From Candidozyma auris (taxonomy: Eukaryota; Ascomycota; Pichiomycetes; Serinales; Metschnikowiaceae): DNA of 64,000 nt. The stretch covers positions 3,038,001 to 3,102,000 of the forward strand of contig NC_072812.1 in assembly GCF_003013715.1 (NCBI RefSeq). The letters are read 5' to 3'. Position numbers and translations under genes: made by a program. Under the pieces are notes generated by a model that worked only from the letters and a program-made list of their open reading frames with translations, was not told where the DNA came from and searched no databases. This document shows positions 10,594-19,945 of this stretch, piece by piece (position 1 is the first letter of the stretch; each line of letters starts with the position of its first letter).

Positions 10594-11793
10594 ATGCTTG
10601 GGGGGTGGATAAAAACACTTAAACCCGCATCTTTCCGTTTTTCTAATTCCAGGATGATTGACTATACTGGAAAAATTTGTCTTGCTCCTATGGTCCGTAG
10701 TGGAGAGCTCCCGACCAGACTCATGGCGCTTAAACATGGCGCTGACTTGGTTTGGTCTCCTGAAATCATCGACAAGAAACTACGAAGCTGCATACGAATC
10801 GAAAATGAGGATCTTAAGACGATAGATTTTGTGGAAGCAAGAAATGGCCAAGTGCCAACACCAAAACCTGGAAAATCGGTGCCTGTTGTGTTCCGCACGG
10901 ACAGAGCCAAAGAAAAAGGCCGCTTGATTCTTCAGTTGGGATCAGCTGACCCTGAAATAGCAGTGGAAGCAGCTAAAAAAGTTATTGACGACGTTGATGG
11001 TATAGACTTAAACTGTGGCTGTCCCAAACCATTCTCAACGCATGCTGGTATGGGTGCAGCCTTACTCAGTAATCCAGAATTACTTACGCTGATCCTCTTG
11101 AACCTTGTGGAGGAAGTGGGCAAACCGAAAAATAAGCCAATAAGTGCTAAGATTAGGCTTCTAGACCCTGCTGATCCCAAGCCCACCTTGGATCTCGTGG
11201 AGAAGATTTGCAAGACTGGAATCGCCAACTTGACAGTTCACTGCCGTACCAGGAGTATGCGCAATAGAGACACACCCATAAGAATCTTTGTCAGTCAGAT
11301 TTACGAGGTGGTGCTGAAGTACAATGTTTCTTTGGTGATAAATGGCGGATTCCAGTGTAGGAAAGAGATCGAGAACTTTCAAAAGAGTATCAACAATCAT
11401 GCTGTGGGAGGTATGATAGCAGAAGCTGCCGAGTCGAACCCCACTGTATTCGCACCAGTGCCTTTACCTTGGAAAGAAGTCACCAAGGAGTTTTTGTCCC
11501 TCTGCATCGCATACAAGAACCATGCTAGCAACAGCAAGTACATCTTATTAAACCAAATACCGGGAAGGTCGCAGATATACAAGGACATATGTAAGGTGAA
11601 GACTAATGAGGACTTCTTGAGGATCATCGAGGGTGTGGGTGCAGAAGGTGATCTTTTATTCGTGAGGACAATGCAGAAAGCCGTTGCCATGAACAAAGAT
11701 GAATTCATGAGACAGTTTGAGCTGAAGAGGAAGATGACTACTGAACCCGAATTCGTGGAAAAGAGAACGAAAATCGAAGCGGTGGCAGGTTAG
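10594..11793 (+). CDS. SMM1: tRNA-dihydrouridine(20) synthase, Dus2/Smm1
   Basis: 399 residues from the first ATG. The conserved core starts at the second ATG (10654, MIDYTGKICLAPMVRSGELP), where the S. cerevisiae protein also starts. FMN-dependent TIM barrel that reduces U20 in the D-loop of cytoplasmic tRNAs. Family marks: APMVRSGELPTRLMALKHGA, HGADLVWSPEIIDKK, the catalytic-Cys loop DGIDLNCGCPKPFSTHAG, SAKIRLLD, LTVHCRTRSMRNR and GGMIAEAAESNP. The C-terminal tail is basic. The extra 20 N-terminal residues (MLGGWIKTLKPASFRFSNSR) hold no acidic residue and four basic ones, so they could be a mitochondrial leader. The first ATG has T at -3 and the second A at -3, allowing leaky scanning. Convergent with TIM23. 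Confidence 0.92.
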   Translation: MLGGWIKTLKPASFRFSNSRMIDYTGKICLAPMVRSGELPTRLMALKHGADLVWSPEIIDKKLRSCIRIENEDLKTIDFVEARNGQVPTPKPGKSVPVVFRTDRAKEKGRLILQLGSADPEIAVEAAKKVIDDVDGIDLNCGCPKPFSTHAGMGAALLSNPELLTLILLNLVEEVGKPKNKPISAKIRLLDPADPKPTLDLVEKICKTGIANLTVHCRTRSMRNRDTPIRIFVSQIYEVVLKYNVSLVINGGFQCRKEIENFQKSINNHAVGGMIAEAAESNPTVFAPVPLPWKEVTKEFLSLCIAYKNHASNSKYILLNQIPGRSQIYKDICKVKTNEDFLRIIEGVGAEGDLLFVRTMQKAVAMNKDEFMRQFELKRKMTTEPEFVEKRTKIEAVAG

Positions 11794-12067
11794 CGACTTC
11801 TATGGAAGGTATTTATAGATTAGTATACGGCCAAGCAACAGGCAAATAACTGGGTTACCAAATCGAAACGTAGCTACTCCTTCAAACTCTGTATTTCCAA
11901 AGCATAATTGTAATGCCTCGCCCTTGACATTCTTGTCCTCCAATAATCTTTCCAAGATCGCCTACAATACATTCATCGTGTAGTCGATTACTATATACAA
12001 CGACTGGTCATTACGCTTTCTGCAGCAAACCTCCATCCTGGAGATCAGCAGAGTCTATCAACATGCT

Positions 12068-12727
12068 TCATTGCAAAACCCTTCTCAAGGCACACCAGGC
12101 ACCCGCAGCGCCCGTCATCATTGCCGCCGAATACGCCATGGGCTTCACTCCCAGCGCGCAACGCAACAACGCCCCCGAGATCGCCCCCGAGGTCAAAGAG
12201 TTCAAGTCATCGTGCTTGCCTCTCCAGTGGTCGAGCAAAGCATCGACAATGTTGTAGCCCATGGCCAAGCAACCGGCAGTGTTGCCCAAAAAGGGACCTC
12301 TCTTGGTGATGTGGTTCAAAACAGTGTTGAGTTTCAACTTTGGAGGCGAGTCGGCAGGCATCTTCAGCAAACCCTCTTGGAGACCGTAGGCACCACCAAT
12401 CCCGAGCCCCAAAAGATACACTGTACCGGTGCCGTAACACAAGTCGTCCTTCCAGTCTCTCAGGGCAATGACACCTTGAGCACCCTCCAACTCTGTAAGT
12501 CTGTCTTCTTCGAGGTCCAAGTATTCAACACCCTTATCTAAACCGGCCAAAGGGTGAAGTTTAGCAGCCTCGGCGAAGTATGGCGACTGAAGAAAGCTCG
12601 ACGTTCTGTCGATTTCAGTTTGGGGAACGCCGTTTTTGTCGAGACGGGCAGCCGCCGGGTCGGCCAGGTTAGCCTCTTTCACTTGAGCAGGTGCTGGCGC
12701 CAGCAGCGAGCCAAAAAGCCAAGACAT
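12068..12727 (-). CDS. TIM23: mitochondrial inner-membrane import channel subunit Tim23
   Basis: 219 residues against about 222 in S. cerevisiae. The N-terminal half is the hydrophilic intermembrane-space domain with EVxTP-like acidic and Pro-rich segments (SFLQSPYFAEAAKLHPLAGL; GVEYLDLEEDRLTELEGAQG). The C-terminal half is the four-helix Tim17/22/23 membrane domain: GTGTVYLLGLGIGGAYGLQE, then KLKLNTVLNHITKRGPFLGN, AGCLAMGYNIVDALLDHWRG, and LTSGAISGALLRCALGVKP. The PRAT motif lies around GNTAGCLAMGY. Tim23 with Tim17 forms the presequence translocase core. The start is the first ATG (12725-12727). It is convergent with DUS2, with 274 bp between the stops. Confidence 0.95.
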   Translation of the reverse strand: MSWLFGSLLAPAPAQVKEANLADPAAARLDKNGVPQTEIDRTSSFLQSPYFAEAAKLHPLAGLDKGVEYLDLEEDRLTELEGAQGVIALRDWKDDLCYGTGTVYLLGLGIGGAYGLQEGLLKMPADSPPKLKLNTVLNHITKRGPFLGNTAGCLAMGYNIVDALLDHWRGKHDDLNSLTSGAISGALLRCALGVKPMAYSAAMMTGAAGAWCALRRVLQ

Positions 12728-13719
12728 GTTGGTTCTAGTGTAAGGTGTTCGAATTCAAATAGGTGAGGTTGATTTTCGATGTGACTTTTTTTTTCACCAG
12801 GAGGTACGAGTGCGAAACAATAGGAAGAATAAAATACGGAAGTAGGGGAAAAAGTTGATGAAATATGCGGAAATGGTTATTTGACTATTTGAGTGGATTT
12901 CGGATTTGTTGCTTCAGGCATTTTACTGTAGAAATTTGTTTTTGAATAGCTCTCTGCTATAATCACTCGCCATCACCTTATTGAGGGCAATGCGCCCTCA
13001 CTGCAGTAGACCACTTAGCAGGAAATGAGAAGAGAACAAATATTGTAATGGCGGCAAAATCTCGATATAAAGCCGTAACTGCTTCTCGTTGTTTGCAGTG
13101 GAGGTCAAAGCCGATTCAAGGGATTGATGTCGAATAGGAGGAATACTCGCCTAATGAAGAATGTCTTTCATGGCAGAACTCTGTCCTCAAGAGGCTGAAT
13201 GTGATAACTTACAGAAGTTTCATCACCTATGTAGTCTGAAAGGCTCACCATGGCCTGAAACGTCAACAGAATTGTTTTTAATGGTTGATTGTACACATCA
13301 CCTTCTCCCTCTTATAACTCCCCAGGTAATATATGAAAGATTTATTGCCACCATCTCTATTCGGTGCCATTATTCCAGTACAACTGTGAAAAATCATTGC
13401 CAAAGAGCGATATGTGATTGTACAATTCTGTATCATACCTACTTCGACCAACAAAATCATACAAGGCTTAGGTTTCTGCTTCAGATTCAAACAGGAGGAC
13501 AGACAGTATCTTCAGATTTCTTAGAGGTCTTTTGCATGGAAATTTCATTGCGTCTTATCTTCTAATTCAGATTGCAATTTATGTCTAGACGTCCGCAACA
13601 ATTATCTTTCGTTAATAATGACTTACCGATGGCAAAATCATCAATTCTTATTATCAGTAAAGACCAAGGATCGGAATCTACAACACCTTCGACATGAATT
13701 TCGATTATTATATGAGAAT
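12728..13719 (-). other. intergenic region between transporter 1 and TIM23
   Basis: 990 bp that carry the TIM23 promoter and the 3' end of transporter 1. AT-rich, with a poly-T run at 12786-12795. A 134-codon ORF at 13161-13565 on the plus strand starts with ATG but has no recognisable family and an unusual composition, so I do not call it. Confidence 0.45.
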
Positions 13720-15345
13720 CTACGTGTTTTTAGACGAGTCGTCACCATTCTCCACAAGCTCAAAGCTTCCTTTAAATTTCTCCATATCGGAGGTTTTGTC
13801 TTCCTCGTGAAGGAATGGCATGGTTGCAGCAATATGGACGGCCTTCCAGGGCTTCCAGGTTGGAGTCTCTGCGAAAATCAAATCGACCTCCTCCAAAGAT
13901 CTTCCCTTTGTCTCTGGGTACAAGAAGTAGAAAACTGGTATCATGCAGAAGTTAATACCAAAGAAAATAAGGTATGTGTGGTGATCAATACTGTTGAAAC
14001 TAATGGGTGTAATCATCACCACCATAAAGTTGAAACCCCAATTGCAGGCTGTGGAAATAGCTGTAGTTGGTGCTCTGACCTCCAACGAAGATACCTCAGG
14101 TGGGTATAACCAGGTGAGCGACAAGAGGGACATCCCGAAGAAAGTGTTGAACACAAACAACAAAACCGCGGCACCAATTGGAGCACCAGGCTTGTTTTGC
14201 TTCGCCATCTCCATGGAAACGTAAAGGAAAAGCATGGTTAAGCACTGCCCAATTGTACCAAACAAAAACAACTTCCTTCTTCCAACTTTCTCGATAACAA
14301 AGATTGGGATAAGTGAAGCCAAAAAGTACTCAGTACCATTACAAGCAGCCAAGATTCTCAGCTCCAAGGGCTCCATACCTATGTAACTTTCAAAAATGGT
14401 ACCAGCGTAGTAGGTAATCAAGTTGATACCACAGATTTGCTGCATCACCTGAGACCACGCTGCCAAGTTCACTCTATGGAAGTTTTTGCGATCTCCTTGT
14501 TTCATAAGATTTTTAAGACTGAACTTGTTACCGCCCACCTTCTCTTCTGCGTGCAAGGACACCCTGATATCCTCAATCAACTGCTTGATGAAAGGGTGGT
14601 CTGGGGACTTATCGTACAAAGAGGCAAAAACCTTTGCGGCGTCCTCTGGCCGAGACTGACCCATGAGCCATCTAGGCGATTCAGGGAATTTCCAAATGAG
14701 GGCCACCATAGAGAGAGGAAACACAAGCTGGAAGGCGATGGGGAATCTCCAGGACACCTCGCCGAACTTTTCTGTGAAGTAGAAAGCAAAATCGATCCAG
14801 TACGAAATACAAATACCGAATGTGATCAATGAACCATGGATACAAAGGGACTTACCTCGACTTTTTGCTTTTGAGCACTCAGCTGCGTATAGAGGAACCG
14901 TTGCGGTAAGCAACCCATTGCCCAACCCTGAAATGATTCTCGCCACGATCAAAAACGCAACACCCGTAGAGGCCGTCTGCAAAATAGCTCCAATGATCAT
15001 GATCACACAGCCGGAGAAAATCATCCATAAACGACCATACTTGTCACCCAAGTACATGGTGGAGAGAGCACCCGTGAGACACCCAACTTCGTAAATACCC
15101 ACGGTGACACCTTGAATGGTGGAATGATGTAAGTCGTCGTTCTCAACGGTGTCGATTCCAGGGAACGTATCTCTGAATGATTTTAATGTTAGAAGCGACC
15201 CCATGACGCCCTGGTCGTAACCGAACAAGAGGAAACCAACACCACATAGCGTGGTGATTGCAGTATTGAGCTTGGAGCCCTTGAGACCCATGTACGTGGG
15301 CACATCGCGATCCTTGCTGCTGGTGATCGAGCTGACTTCGGTCAT
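13720..15345 (-). CDS. MFS sugar transporter 1 of a tandem trio (Stl1/Hgt-like)
   Basis: 541 residues with the 12-helix sugar-porter layout. Marks with approximate residues: FGYDQGVMGSLLTL (41-54, helix 1), PESPRWLMGQ (221-230), QQICGINLITYYAGTIF (302-318, helix 7 substrate motif), VGRRKLFLFG (354-363) and PETKGRSLEEVDLIF (477-491). The block YWIDFAFYF and the final WLYPPEVSSLEVRAPTTAIS resemble the Stl1, xylose and lactose permease branch more than Hxt glucose carriers. It probably moves a hexose, pentose or polyol across the plasma membrane by proton symport or facilitation; substrate is not decidable from sequence. The N-terminus is short and cytosolic, the C-tail acidic. A Mig1-type site and TATA lie upstream. 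One 71-bp segment is nearly identical to transporter 3. Confidence 0.92.
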   Translation of the reverse strand: MTEVSSITSSKDRDVPTYMGLKGSKLNTAITTLCGVGFLLFGYDQGVMGSLLTLKSFRDTFPGIDTVENDDLHHSTIQGVTVGIYEVGCLTGALSTMYLGDKYGRLWMIFSGCVIMIIGAILQTASTGVAFLIVARIISGLGNGLLTATVPLYAAECSKAKSRGKSLCIHGSLITFGICISYWIDFAFYFTEKFGEVSWRFPIAFQLVFPLSMVALIWKFPESPRWLMGQSRPEDAAKVFASLYDKSPDHPFIKQLIEDIRVSLHAEEKVGGNKFSLKNLMKQGDRKNFHRVNLAAWSQVMQQICGINLITYYAGTIFESYIGMEPLELRILAACNGTEYFLASLIPIFVIEKVGRRKLFLFGTIGQCLTMLFLYVSMEMAKQNKPGAPIGAAVLLFVFNTFFGMSLLSLTWLYPPEVSSLEVRAPTTAISTACNWGFNFMVVMITPISFNSIDHHTYLIFFGINFCMIPVFYFLYPETKGRSLEEVDLIFAETPTWKPWKAVHIAATMPFLHEEDKTSDMEKFKGSFELVENGDDSSKNT

Positions 15346-17242
15346 GATGGAATGAGAGACAAGACTACAACAAGGAAGGTTGGGGTGCTATATATACATT
15401 CGAGACAATTGCATGGAGTGTCTGGATGGGTAACGCCGCACTCTCGAGAAATATGGGGTCTGCTCGAATATTTTATGTGGGGGAGCGTCCAGCGGCTTCA
15501 ATATTTCCGAAGGTGACCCACCCGTGTTTGTGGTGGGACTGGCGCAAAATGACATAAGATGCTTGTCGATATTAGGTTGTATGCCGTGTGCACCCCTTTG
15601 TATACAGACACCGGCATAAACGAAAGAACCTTTTGAGAGAGGTTTTTAGCTTTATGCCAGACGACACCATAAAATCGCGTTTGCAATGCAATCCATCGCC
15701 GCACCCCGCTATTGACTTGCTACCCCCGCGGACGGAATGGCGAGATTCCCGGAGTGTTGAAAGATCCCCGGATGCAGATGCTCATGTGTGGTGGGTTTTG
15801 CCGTGCACCCAAAACGGCAGGTTGCATCGAGCTTTGGGGTTAATGGTTTAGGTGACTTGTTGCTGTGCCTGATTATGACTAAGTTTCGAGGTCGATTTAC
15901 AGCCCGCCAAGGACTCAGCGATTTGATGTTTGGCAGATGGCAGCCTTTACGAGGCCTGGGCAACGTCCACGTCTTAGGTGGTGGGAGCGGCAAAAGGAAC
16001 GAGAGTCGCATTGTCCAAGAAATTGTTCAGAACACAATGATACTTCGGCTTAGGGTAGCCGACACATCGGTAGTCTAAGCTTTGACTGGCGTAAACAAGC
16101 ATTACGCTCTGTGTTCTTGAGAAGGTTGCTGCTGTTCGGGAGCAAGAGTGACTGAGACCTTCTGGACGCACGAGGCGCACCCATTTCAAAAGAGAACTTC
16201 TATAATGTAGTTCAACCACTGATCTTACTTCAAAGGATTTTACGCTGCAAAAAGATGGTCGTAAGTGACGTCATCAAACGGCGGAAGTTTACATGGACGA
16301 CAAACTCTCATTTCGTCTCTAGCCACAGAGATAACCTGCTCAATGATATTTTTGAGGTCGTGGCTAGTGCCTTCTATTGTTCTTGCGCATCACCGCCACT
16401 TCTGTGGCAGTCCGTAAAGCGAGTTTGTGTTCCGAAGCTCATGACCTTACACCCTGAGTCATGAGGTCGACGGCAATAGTTGCTTGTTCAAATTTGTTTT
16501 TGTTCCAGTGAATCAAGGTGCAGATAAGTGAAGAAGCATTGTGTTTGTTATTCACATGTTGTGGCTCACACCTAATATTGTTTCCCTTAAGCTTATATTT
16601 GTACATGAAGCAAGGCGACTAAAATCATGGAAACAAGCCGTGAAATGTACGTGCCATAAGCCGCAAGTAGGAGGTGGCTCGATTTGCAGAATCAAAGTCC
16701 GTGTGTTTTGGCCGCTTCAAATTTATGTTGTAAAACTACTTGGGGACTTCAGTCGGCAATAGTAGTTCGGGTTGGAGATTAGCTGAGTGGATTTTAGTCA
16801 TTGTGAGTGAATTTCTTTATTCGTGACACTGCCTGGGTTCCTCCATAGAAACCACCAATTATCTTTATTTTGCTGTCTGAAACACGCGAGTTCGGAACTC
16901 TGTATCAGGCAATATAGAGTCCAGTGTTTTGTAGAGATAAGGAAGTTAGCAACGTAAATCTCTCATGCAAATTTGCCCAAAACCAGTGGCAGTCTATTCT
17001 TTCTCTGATACCTCCATTTGAGTCTGATCTCTGGCGCCATGAGTGTCCGAATGGGCTATCACTAAGTCTCAAGTTCCGACCTTTTTGGCATCGTGCAACA
17101 TGTGGCTTTACTACAATGTATTGCCAGGATCTGTTTTCTATAATTGGGAAAAATTCCCTGTTTAGGGGTATAGGATATTTTCTCTATACATCTGTCCATT
17201 TGACTCTGACAGGACTAATCTGAATTTGAAATTGGAGTGAGT
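15346..17242 (-). other. upstream region of transporter 1 and 3' region of transporter 2
   Basis: 1.9 kb with no supported gene. On the minus strand a TATATATAG-like TATA element lies about 45 bp upstream of the transporter 1 ATG, near 15388-15395. A Mig1-type word is at 15472-15482. The remainder shows only short chance ORFs. Confidence 0.45.
15472..15482 (+). promoter_or_regulatory. Mig1-type glucose-repression site
   Basis: TTTATGTGGGG fits the published Mig1 consensus WWWWWSYGGGG exactly and lies about 130 bp upstream of the transporter 1 start codon. Mig1 represses sugar-transporter and alternative carbon genes in high glucose. The site is short, so chance occurrence is possible. I did not find a perfect match upstream of transporters 2 or 3. 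Confidence 0.35.
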
Positions 17243-18988
17243 TTAGTTTCTTTCACTAGTCTCTGGCTTCTTGATCGTTTCACACTCTTCCTCAGCGGCA
17301 TGCTTTTCATCAGCATCCTGCTTCAATAGACGTCCTTCCCTGTGATTTTCACGCACTGCCTCTGTGCTGTTTTCATCCGTATCACTATAAGGCTTGTCAT
17401 CATAAAGCTTGAGGTTTTCAAGATCTGTAGCAGCTGTTTCATGACGAAGTGGAAGCTTTCGAGCAATTTCGACTGCCTTCCAGGGCTTCCATGAAGGTGT
17501 CTGCGCAAAGATCAAATCGACTTCCTCCAACGATCTACCCTTGGTCTCCGGGTACAAGAAGTAGAAGACTGGAATCATGCAGAAGTTGATACCGGCGAAG
17601 ATAAGGTACGTATAGTGGTCAATTCTGTTGAAACAAATCGATGTGATCATGACGACAAGGAAATTGAACCCCCAATTACAGGCGGTGGATATAGCAGTCG
17701 TTGGTGCTCTGACTTCCAAAGAGGAAACCTCAGGAGGGTACAACCAAGTAAGTGACAAGAGAGACATCCCGAAGAAGGTGTTGAATGCAAACAACAAAAA
17801 TGCGGCACCGATCTGACCTCCGTCATGACCTTGGTGGGCCATTTCCATGGAAACAGTAAGGAAAAGCATACTTAAACAGCACCCAGCTGAACCAAACAAA
17901 AAAAGAGGTCTTCTTCCTACTCTTTCAATGACCCAGATAGGGATGAGTGAGGCAAGAAAGAACTCAAGACCATTGCATGCAGCCAATAGCCTCGACTCCA
18001 TTGGACCCTGGCCAATGTATTCTTCAAAAATAGTACCAGCATAGTATGCAATCAAATTAATGCCACAAATCTGCTGCATAACCTGAGACCAGCCGGCAAG
18101 ATTAACTCTCTGAAAATTCTTACGTTCACCTTGTTTGAAAAGAGCACGAAGGTTGAAGCTAGAGCCTCCACCAGCAGATTGTTCAGCACGCAAAGAAGCC
18201 TTGATATCAGCAATGAGATTTTGAACAAACTCGTCACTGGGAACGGTGTCGTACAATGCAGCAAATACACTAGCAGCTTCTTCGTATCGTTTCTGGCCAA
18301 CGAGCCATCTTGGAGACTCTGGGAAGCTGTAGCCAAAAAAGGTGATTCCGAGTGGAAAGATAAGCTGAAACGCGATGGGGAATCTCCACGAAACCTCACC
18401 GAATTGTTCTGTAAAGTAGAAGGCGAAGTCAATCCAGTAGGAAACACAGATACCAAGGGTAATCAAGGCACCTTGGATGCATAGTGACTTACCTCTACTG
18501 CTGGCTTTAGAGCACTCAGCGGCGTATAGAGGAACTGTAGCGGTAAGTATACCATTGCCCACGCCTGATATAATACGTGCAACAATCAAAAAGATGGTTC
18601 CAGTGGCAGCAGCTTGTAAAACACCTCCAATGATGATCACCACACATCCCCAGAAAATCAACTTCACCCTACCAAACATATCACCAATGTACATTGTAGA
18701 GAGCGCACCAACCAAACATCCGACAGCATAGAGGCCGATAGTGGTCCCTTGCATGACAGCATAGCTCTCCTCAGGATTAGACACTGTATCAATCTCAGGA
18801 AATCGAGCTCGAAAAGTAGGAAGGGTTAGAAGTGAGCCCATGACGCCCTGGTCGTAACCAAATAGGAAAAATCCGACACCACACAAACCAACAATGGCTT
18901 GGTTAAGTCTATCACCCTTGCATTTCAAGTAAGTAGGAACTTCTTCTCTAGATTTATTAGAAACTGAAGACCCAATTTCATGCATCAT
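17243..18988 (-). CDS. MFS sugar transporter 2 of the tandem trio
   Basis: 581 residues, the longest of the three. It shares the sugar-porter marks: FGYDQGVMGSLLTLPTF in helix 1, FPESPRWLVGQKRYEEAASV, MQQICGINLIAYYAGTIF in helix 7, VGRRPLFLFGSAG and PETKGRSLEEVDLIFAQTPS. The extra length is a hydrophilic, charged C-terminal tail (about residues 500-581) with several Lys residues among acidic and Ser/Thr clusters, the kind of tail used for ubiquitin-dependent endocytosis by arrestin adaptors. An arrestin-related gene lies at 59-61 kb but no direct link is implied. It is the most diverged copy at nucleotide level in the segment that transporters 1 and 3 share. Start chosen at the first of two adjacent ATGs. 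Confidence 0.92.
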   Translation of the reverse strand: MMHEIGSSVSNKSREEVPTYLKCKGDRLNQAIVGLCGVGFFLFGYDQGVMGSLLTLPTFRARFPEIDTVSNPEESYAVMQGTTIGLYAVGCLVGALSTMYIGDMFGRVKLIFWGCVVIIIGGVLQAAATGTIFLIVARIISGVGNGILTATVPLYAAECSKASSRGKSLCIQGALITLGICVSYWIDFAFYFTEQFGEVSWRFPIAFQLIFPLGITFFGYSFPESPRWLVGQKRYEEAASVFAALYDTVPSDEFVQNLIADIKASLRAEQSAGGGSSFNLRALFKQGERKNFQRVNLAGWSQVMQQICGINLIAYYAGTIFEEYIGQGPMESRLLAACNGLEFFLASLIPIWVIERVGRRPLFLFGSAGCCLSMLFLTVSMEMAHQGHDGGQIGAAFLLFAFNTFFGMSLLSLTWLYPPEVSSLEVRAPTTAISTACNWGFNFLVVMITSICFNRIDHYTYLIFAGINFCMIPVFYFLYPETKGRSLEEVDLIFAQTPSWKPWKAVEIARKLPLRHETAATDLENLKLYDDKPYSDTDENSTEAVRENHREGRLLKQDADEKHAAEEECETIKKPETSERN

Positions 18989-19945
18989 GAATATTAAGTA
19001 TGGTGTTTTTGGACCTGGCTATGTATGCTCATTTATACCCCGGACCGATTGCAAAAATTTGAGACGACATTCCTCGGCGACCTCACAGCTTGCAATGCCA
19101 AGTCAACAGGTGACGTAGCCGTACTTGATACTGTCTGGGATCATCTTTTGATAAAATGTAGAAGACTTTTTTTGGCGCATGTTTTCATGGCAGTCAACAA
19201 TCAGGGTCCTGGCCAAGTGCTGATAATACGGTATATAATGGGGATGCCATGCATGAAGCATCGCTTCGGCAACCTTGGATAATAGTGCAGATTGTCGGAT
19301 AAATCAAGGGTGGGTGCTTTAAAAATTTGCTCAACCAATTAATCTTATTGGGAACTATGGTGCTTGAAGAATAGATGTTAATAGGCTTTTAAAAGCTTCA
19401 GCTTGATTTGTTGTGAATGGAATTTTGCGTGTACGTCCAAGAAAAGTACTCTATCTTGTCATGTCCCAAGAAAGTCACTATGAACTCTTCTTCTTTTCTC
19501 GACAGTACATGAGAGGACTTTTCTTAGTACGTAGACCAAAATCAATTTCTCAAGTCTTTGGCAGTGAGGTTGTATCCTAACTGAGATGTATCTCGACGAT
19601 CAAGAATTCATACTCATTTTGCAGCCATTCGTGTTACTTTACAAAATTTACAGGCTCTTCTTCGCAAGTCATCATGGTCGACTATGATCAGAGGATAGTC
19701 AAGAGAGTCCAGCGGGGCTTGTGAGCCCCTCCGTTCTACTTGGCAATAATGTGTATACCATGTGTGGGATGACGTAGAAAATTCTATCAAGAGAGGGGCA
19801 TCTCTTTCGCGCCATTGTGGGGGAGCTGTTTCGTTACATTGTGGGGAAGCCGTGGGTACGAACACATAGGAAAAAATTGTAGGGTATTCAGAGACAATCT
19901 TCGGACTAGACAAGATATACAGTTTTGACCCCATATATTGTACAT
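18989..19945 (-). other. upstream region of transporter 2
   Basis: About 960 bp. It contains TGCAGCCA at 19620-19627 in the full TTTTGCAGCCATT context, about 630 bp upstream of the transporter 2 ATG and 320 bp beyond the transporter 3 stop. No ORF that I can support. Confidence 0.45.

Noticed and set aside
12071..12541. 156-codon open frame antisense to TIM23
   Set aside because: Composition is Arg/Gln/His-rich as expected of reverse reading; TIM23 is certain on the other strand.
13161..13565. 134-codon ATG ORF in the TIM23-transporter spacer
   Set aside because: No domain or family resemblance, many Cys/His/Ile scattered without pattern, and it lies across the expected TIM23 promoter side. 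Treated as chance.
16775..16860. Sequence resembling a tRNA A box (TTAGCTGAGTGG)
   Set aside because: No B box (GGTTCRANNCC) at the right distance and no acceptor-stem pairing. I found no convincing tRNA in the window.
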